A stretch of DNA of 35,814 bases, taken from positions 1 through 35,814 of the forward strand of contig NZ_LABZ01000118.1 in NCBI RefSeq assembly GCF_001043955.1, read 5' to 3'. Below, one piece after another: positions 32,270 through 35,814 of this stretch. A model generated the notes under the pieces. That model searched no databases and had not been told where the DNA came from. It saw only the letters and a program-made list of their open reading frames with translations. The first letter of the stretch is position 1; every line of letters starts with the position of its first letter. Made by a program: the position numbers and the translations under genes. This stretch comes from Methylobacterium tarhaniae (GTDB lineage Bacteria > Pseudomonadota > Alphaproteobacteria > Rhizobiales > Beijerinckiaceae).

Positions 32270-35200
32270 ATGGCCAACAAGATGCTCATCGATGCCGCCC
32301 ACCCGGAAGAGACCCGGGTGGTGACGGTCAAGGGTTCCAAGGTCGAGGAATTCGACTTCGAGTCCGCTAGCCGCCGCCAGCTGCGGGGCAACATCTATCT
32401 CGCCAAGGTCACGCGGGTCGAGCCGTCGCTGCAGGCCGCCTTCGTCGAGTACGGGGGCAACCGCCACGGCTTCCTCGCCTTCAGCGAGATCCATCCCGAC
32501 TACTACCAGATCCCGATCGCCGACCGGATGGCGCTCCTCGAGGAGGAGGCGCGGGCCGAGCGCGAGCACGAGGAGCGTCCCGAGCGCCAGGAACGCCAGG
32601 AGCGCAGCGACCAGCCCCGCCGCCGGCGCCGTCGCGGCCGCCGGGCGGAAGCCTCGTCGCGCCCGGCCGACGCCGTGGTGAGCGCCCCCGCCGGGGAAGC
32701 GCAGGATCTCGCCGTGCAGGATCTCGCCGGGCCGGAGACGGACGGGCGAGGTCATGATGGGGAAGGCCGTGACGGGGAGGGCTATGCCGCGCCCGAGGCG
32801 GCGACGCCCGACGTCGCGCAGGCGGTCGAGGCTGAAGGCACCGAAGTCCGGATCGCCGAGGGCGTCGAGCCCGCGACCGGCGAGCACCCGGCCCAGGAGA
32901 CCGCCTCGGCCCAGGAGACCGCCTCGGCCGGCGAGGCTGCGCCGCAGGACGGCGCCGAGGCTCACGCCGCGGAGACCGCCGGCGCCGAGCTTCCGGCCGC
33001 GGAGACGCATGCCGCCGAGGCCGCCCCGTCGCATGACGACGTGACCGAGCAGGCCCCGACCGAGCAGCTCCCCACCGCGCAGGCCGCCGAGACGGCGCCC
33101 GACGCGCCGGCCGCGGCCGAGCCCGCCCGTGCGGAAGACGGCGCCGAGACCCCGGTCGCGGAGACCGCCGCCCGGTCCGAATCTTCCGCCGAGGCCTCCG
33201 CCGAGGCCCAGGCCGACGAGGTCGTGCTGCCCCAGCCCGTCGCCGCCTCGCAGCCGGTCGACGCGGCCGAGGCCGACCTGGCCGAGTCCGACGAGGATGA
33301 GGATGCCGAGGACGACGAGGACGAGGACGACGAGGACGAAGCCGACGACGAGGACGACGAGGACGAGGACGAAGCCGACGACGAGGATGACGAGGACGAC
33401 GACGAGGACCACGAGGAAGCGGTCGTCGAGCAGGTGGGCGGCCGCGGCGATGCGCTGGCCGAGATCCCCGAGCGGCCCCGCGCCCCGCGCCGGCACTACA
33501 AGATCCAGGAGGTGATCAAGCGCCGGCAGGTCATCCTGGTCCAGGTCGTGAAGGAGGAGCGCGGCACCAAGGGCGCGGCGCTCACCACCTACCTGTCGCT
33601 GGCCGGCCGCTACTCCGTGCTGATGCCCAATACCGGCCGGGGCGGCGGCATCTCGCGCAAGATCACCAGCGCGGCCGACCGCAAGCGCCTGAAGGAGATC
33701 GCCACCGACCTCGAGGTGCCCGAGGGGATGGGCGTCATCCTGCGCACGGCCGGTGCCTCGCGCACCAAGCCGGAGATCAAGCGCGACTTCGAGTACCTGA
33801 TGCGGCTGTGGGAGAGCGTGCGCGAGCTGACGCTGTCGTCCTCGGCGCCGGCGCTCGTCTACGAGGAGGGCTCGCTGATCAAGCGCGCCATCCGCGACCT
33901 CTACAACAAGGATATCGACGAGGTCCTGGTCGCGGGCGAGGAGGCCTACCGCGAGGCCAAGGACTTCATGCGGATGCTGATGCCGACGCAGTCGAAGGTG
34001 GTGAAGCCCTACCGCGACCCGGCGCCGATCTTCGCCCGCTTCGGAATCGAGCAGCAGCTCGACGCGATGTTCTCCAACCACGTCTCCCTGCGCTCGGGCG
34101 GCTACCTCGTCATCAACCCGACCGAGGCGCTGGTCTCGATCGACGTGAACTCGGGGCGGGCCACCCGCGAGCACGACATCGAGGACACCGCGTTCAAGAC
34201 GAACCTGGAGGCCGCCGAAGAGGTGGCGCGCCAGCTGCGCCTGCGCGACCTCGCCGGCCTCATCGTCATCGACTTCATCGACATGGAGGAGAAGCGGAAC
34301 AACCGCGCCGTCGAGAAGAAGCTGAACGAGTGCCTGAAGAACGACCGCGCCCGCATCCAGGTCGGCCGGATCTCGCCCTTCGGCCTGCTCGAGATGTCGC
34401 GCCAGCGCATCCGTACCGGCGTGCTCGAATCCTCCTCGGTGCCCTGCCCGCATTGCGGCGGCTCGGGCTTCGTGCGGGCGACCGCCTCGGTGGCCCTGCT
34501 GATCCTGCGGGCGATCGAAGAGGCGCTGATCAAGTCGAACAGCCACAACCTGGTGCTGCGCACCCGGACCGAGGTGGCGCTCTACATCCTCAACCAGAAG
34601 CGCGCCCATCTGCGCGAGCTGGAGACCCGCTTCGGCGTCGCCATCATCATCTCGGCCGACGAGCGGCTGGCCGCCACCTCGGCCTTCCACCTCGAGCGCG
34701 GCGAGCCGGCCCAGCGGATCGAGCCGCGGCCCGTGACCAGCATCCGGGCCGAGGCGATCGTGCCGCCGCCGCTCGAGGAGGATGACGAGGACGAGGAGAT
34801 CGTCGAGGAGACGGCCGAGGCCGAAACCGAGGGCGATGCCGAAACCGAGGCCGAGGCCGAGGCCGACGAGGAGGGCACCGAGGGCGCACCCCGCGGCGAG
34901 GACGAGGGCGGGGGCAAGCGCCGTCGCCGGCGCCGCCGACGGCGGGGCCGGGGCGACCGCGCCGACGAGGCCGAGGCCGAGGGCGGCGAGGCCGACGAGG
35001 CCGCCGGCGAGGCGGTCCAGTCCTCGTCCGAGCCGGGCTCGGAGGCGGTGTCGATCCCGATCACCGAGGACGGCGCCGCGCCCGAGCGGGAGAGCCGCGA
35101 GGAGGCCCTGAGCCGGCGCCGCCGTCGGGGCCGCCGCGGCGGTCGCGGGCGCGACCGCTTCGAGGAGACCGGCGGCACGATCGGCGACGAGGTCGTGGCC

Positions 35201-35554
35201 GGGGCCGAGCCCGGCGAGGTCGGCGGCAGCCTGGTGCAGGATTCCCTGGCCGAGGAGATCGTCGCCCTCGACGAGATCGCCGGCCCGGCGCCCGAGGCGG
35301 TCGGCAGCCCGGTCGCGGCGCCGGACCTGCCCGCCATCGAGCGCGAGGCCCTGACCACCGAGGCGATCGAGGCTCCGGCTCCCGTCGGGGATTCCGGGCC
35401 CGCCCCGGCGGCAGAGCCCGCCGCCGAGGCGCCGGCCCCCGCGCCGGTGCCCGAGCCCGAGCCGGTGGCGGTCGTGCTGACCCCGCCCGATCCGGACCGC
35501 CCGAAGCGGGCCGGCTGGTGGTCCCGCACCAAGGCGGCGATCAGCGGCGAGTAA
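32270..35554 (+). CDS. rne: Ribonuclease E with large acidic insertion in the S1 domain
   Basis: The protein has 1094 residues. The N-terminus MANKMLIDAAHPEETRVVTV and the start of the S1 domain (RGNIYLAKVTRVEPSLQAAFVEYG) are followed by ~320 residues of Ala/Glu/Asp-rich insertion (~85-405). S1 resumes at RRHYKIQEVIKRRQVILVQV (~408). The DNase I-like catalytic site has Asp625 (SIDVNSG) and Asp668 (IVIDFIDMEEKRN). The zinc-link CPHC has Cys726/Cys729. Spacing of these residues (43 and 58) equals that of E. coli RNase E (303, 346, 404). The C-terminal ~280 residues are disordered, acidic with Arg-rich blocks, suited to degradosome and RNA binding. It starts mRNA decay and processes rRNA and tRNA. 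ATG 32270 is the only sensible start. Confidence 0.95.
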   Translation: MANKMLIDAAHPEETRVVTVKGSKVEEFDFESASRRQLRGNIYLAKVTRVEPSLQAAFVEYGGNRHGFLAFSEIHPDYYQIPIADRMALLEEEARAEREHEERPERQERQERSDQPRRRRRRGRRAEASSRPADAVVSAPAGEAQDLAVQDLAGPETDGRGHDGEGRDGEGYAAPEAATPDVAQAVEAEGTEVRIAEGVEPATGEHPAQETASAQETASAGEAAPQDGAEAHAAETAGAELPAAETHAAEAAPSHDDVTEQAPTEQLPTAQAAETAPDAPAAAEPARAEDGAETPVAETAARSESSAEASAEAQADEVVLPQPVAASQPVDAAEADLAESDEDEDAEDDEDEDDEDEADDEDDEDEDEADDEDDEDDDEDHEEAVVEQVGGRGDALAEIPERPRAPRRHYKIQEVIKRRQVILVQVVKEERGTKGAALTTYLSLAGRYSVLMPNTGRGGGISRKITSAADRKRLKEIATDLEVPEGMGVILRTAGASRTKPEIKRDFEYLMRLWESVRELTLSSSAPALVYEEGSLIKRAIRDLYNKDIDEVLVAGEEAYREAKDFMRMLMPTQSKVVKPYRDPAPIFARFGIEQQLDAMFSNHVSLRSGGYLVINPTEALVSIDVNSGRATREHDIEDTAFKTNLEAAEEVARQLRLRDLAGLIVIDFIDMEEKRNNRAVEKKLNECLKNDRARIQVGRISPFGLLEMSRQRIRTGVLESSSVPCPHCGGSGFVRATASVALLILRAIEEALIKSNSHNLVLRTRTEVALYILNQKRAHLRELETRFGVAIIISADERLAATSAFHLERGEPAQRIEPRPVTSIRAEAIVPPPLEEDDEDEEIVEETAEAETEGDAETEAEAEADEEGTEGAPRGEDEGGGKRRRRRRRRRGRGDRADEAEAEGGEADEAAGEAVQSSSEPGSEAVSIPITEDGAAPERESREEALSRRRRRGRRGGRGRDRFEETGGTIGDEVVAGAEPGEVGGSLVQDSLAEEIVALDEIAGPAPEAVGSPVAAPDLPAIEREALTTEAIEAPAPVGDSGPAPAAEPAAEAPAPAPVPEPEPVAVVLTPPDPDRPKRAGWWSRTKAAISGE
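32891..32926. repeat. 18-bp tandem repeat within rne insertion
   Basis: gcccaggagaccgcctcg occurs twice without change (32891-32908, 32909-32926), encoding Ala-Gln-Glu-Thr-Ala-Ser twice in the disordered insertion. Confidence 0.85.
33335..33400. repeat. 33-bp tandem repeat encoding the Asp/Glu tract of RNase E
   Basis: Two 33-bp units (33335-33367 and 33368-33400), differing at two positions, each encode eleven residues of Asp/Glu with one Ala. They sit within a longer acidic tract (~33286-33420). Confidence 0.8.
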
Positions 35555-35562
35555 GCCTCTCC

Positions 35563-35585
35563 GGGGCGGGCCGCCGGCCCGCCCC
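35563..35585 (+). terminator. Terminator-like hairpin downstream of rne
   Basis: GGGGCGGGCC (35563-35572) and GGCCCGCCCC (35576-35585) form a perfect 10-bp stem with a 3-base loop, beginning 8 bp after the rne stop. The stem can extend outward with a small bulge (CCTC/GGAGG). There is no U-run. Confidence 0.6.
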
Positions 35586-35621
35586 GCCGGAGGCACAGGG
35601 TGGAGTTCGAGGCGGGCGGCG

Positions 35622-35814
35622 CCCCCGGGGGGGGGGGGGGGCCCCCCCCCTTGGGGGGGGGGGGGTGGCCCCCCCCGGGGGGCACCAGCGCCCGCGCCGG
35701 ACGCCCACCCCCCCCCCCGCCCCCCCGCGCGCCGCCGCCCCCCCCTGCTCCTTTTCAACAACTACCGCCCCGCCGGGCAAGAGCAAGGGGTGTCTATGAT
35801 GGTGGAGGAACACA
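35622..35814. other. Low-complexity poly-G/poly-C contig end, probably artefactual
   Basis: Runs of 15 G (35627-35641), 9 C (35642-35650), 13 G (35653-35665) and several C runs up to ~11 long are unlike anything else in the window. The last ~60 bases look non-repetitive but join abruptly. No gene is called. The pattern suits base-calling failure or misassembly at a contig end more than biology. Confidence 0.75.

Noticed and set aside
32015..35761. 1248-residue minus-strand open frame opposite rne, extending into the homopolymer end
   Set aside because: Leu/Gly-rich shadow of the acidic repeats in rne and partly built from the artefactual end.

Overview
The window is very GC-rich chromosomal DNA from an alphaproteobacterium of the Hyphomicrobiales (Rhizobiales), most likely Methylobacterium or a close relative. 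The grounds are gene content and order (MucR regulator; amiC, PBP1a and prfB following a divergent rne whose S1 domain carries a long acidic insertion), strong codon bias to G/C, and REP-like palindromes. The genus is inferred from general resemblance and was not tested by a search. No rRNA, tRNA, insertion sequence, prophage or CRISPR array was recognised.

Layout. (1) 1-2265: the 5' part of an HTH-containing citrate synthase (minus, cut by the window edge), divergent from an unusual class III CoA-transferase, then a small hydrophilic protein. (2) 2292-8118: a fructose locus: a LacI-type repressor divergent from a IIA-HPr-EI fusion (FPr) and 1-phosphofructokinase, with two identical LacI-type palindromes between them. 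The expected IIBC permease is absent. The next gene encodes a Cys-less IIB-like domain joined to a segment resembling a bacterial tyrosine kinase without its ATP motifs. REP-like palindromes lie on both sides of lacI-fruB-fruK. (3) 8126-10061: uronate dehydrogenase divergent from an SMP-30-type lactonase, the first two steps of oxidative uronate breakdown. (4) 10181-14522: a ureohydrolase (agmatinase family), an MFS transporter with a downstream AraC regulator, and a MucR-type regulator lacking the zinc-ligand Cys. (5) 14888-17842: an overlapping MBOAT / membrane-anchored SGNH-like / GDSL-hydrolase trio that looks like an extracellular glycan O-acylation module. (6) 17929-20879: an Orn/Lys/Arg decarboxylase overlapping a GNAT acetyltransferase. 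(7) 21043-26087: a beta-lactamase-fold esterase, a concentrative nucleoside transporter, and a secreted caspase-fold protein in which both catalytic residues are replaced. (8) 26230-35554: a conserved housekeeping block with prfB (carrying the programmed +1 frameshift), PBP1a and amiC on the minus strand, and rne on the plus strand behind a long leader.

The last ~190 bases are long G and C homopolymer runs that look like a sequencing or assembly artefact at a contig end.

The most interesting points are the chimeric IIB-like protein in the fruA position, the pseudo-caspase, the apparently rearranged CoA-transferase and the Cys-less MucR upstream of the acylation trio.
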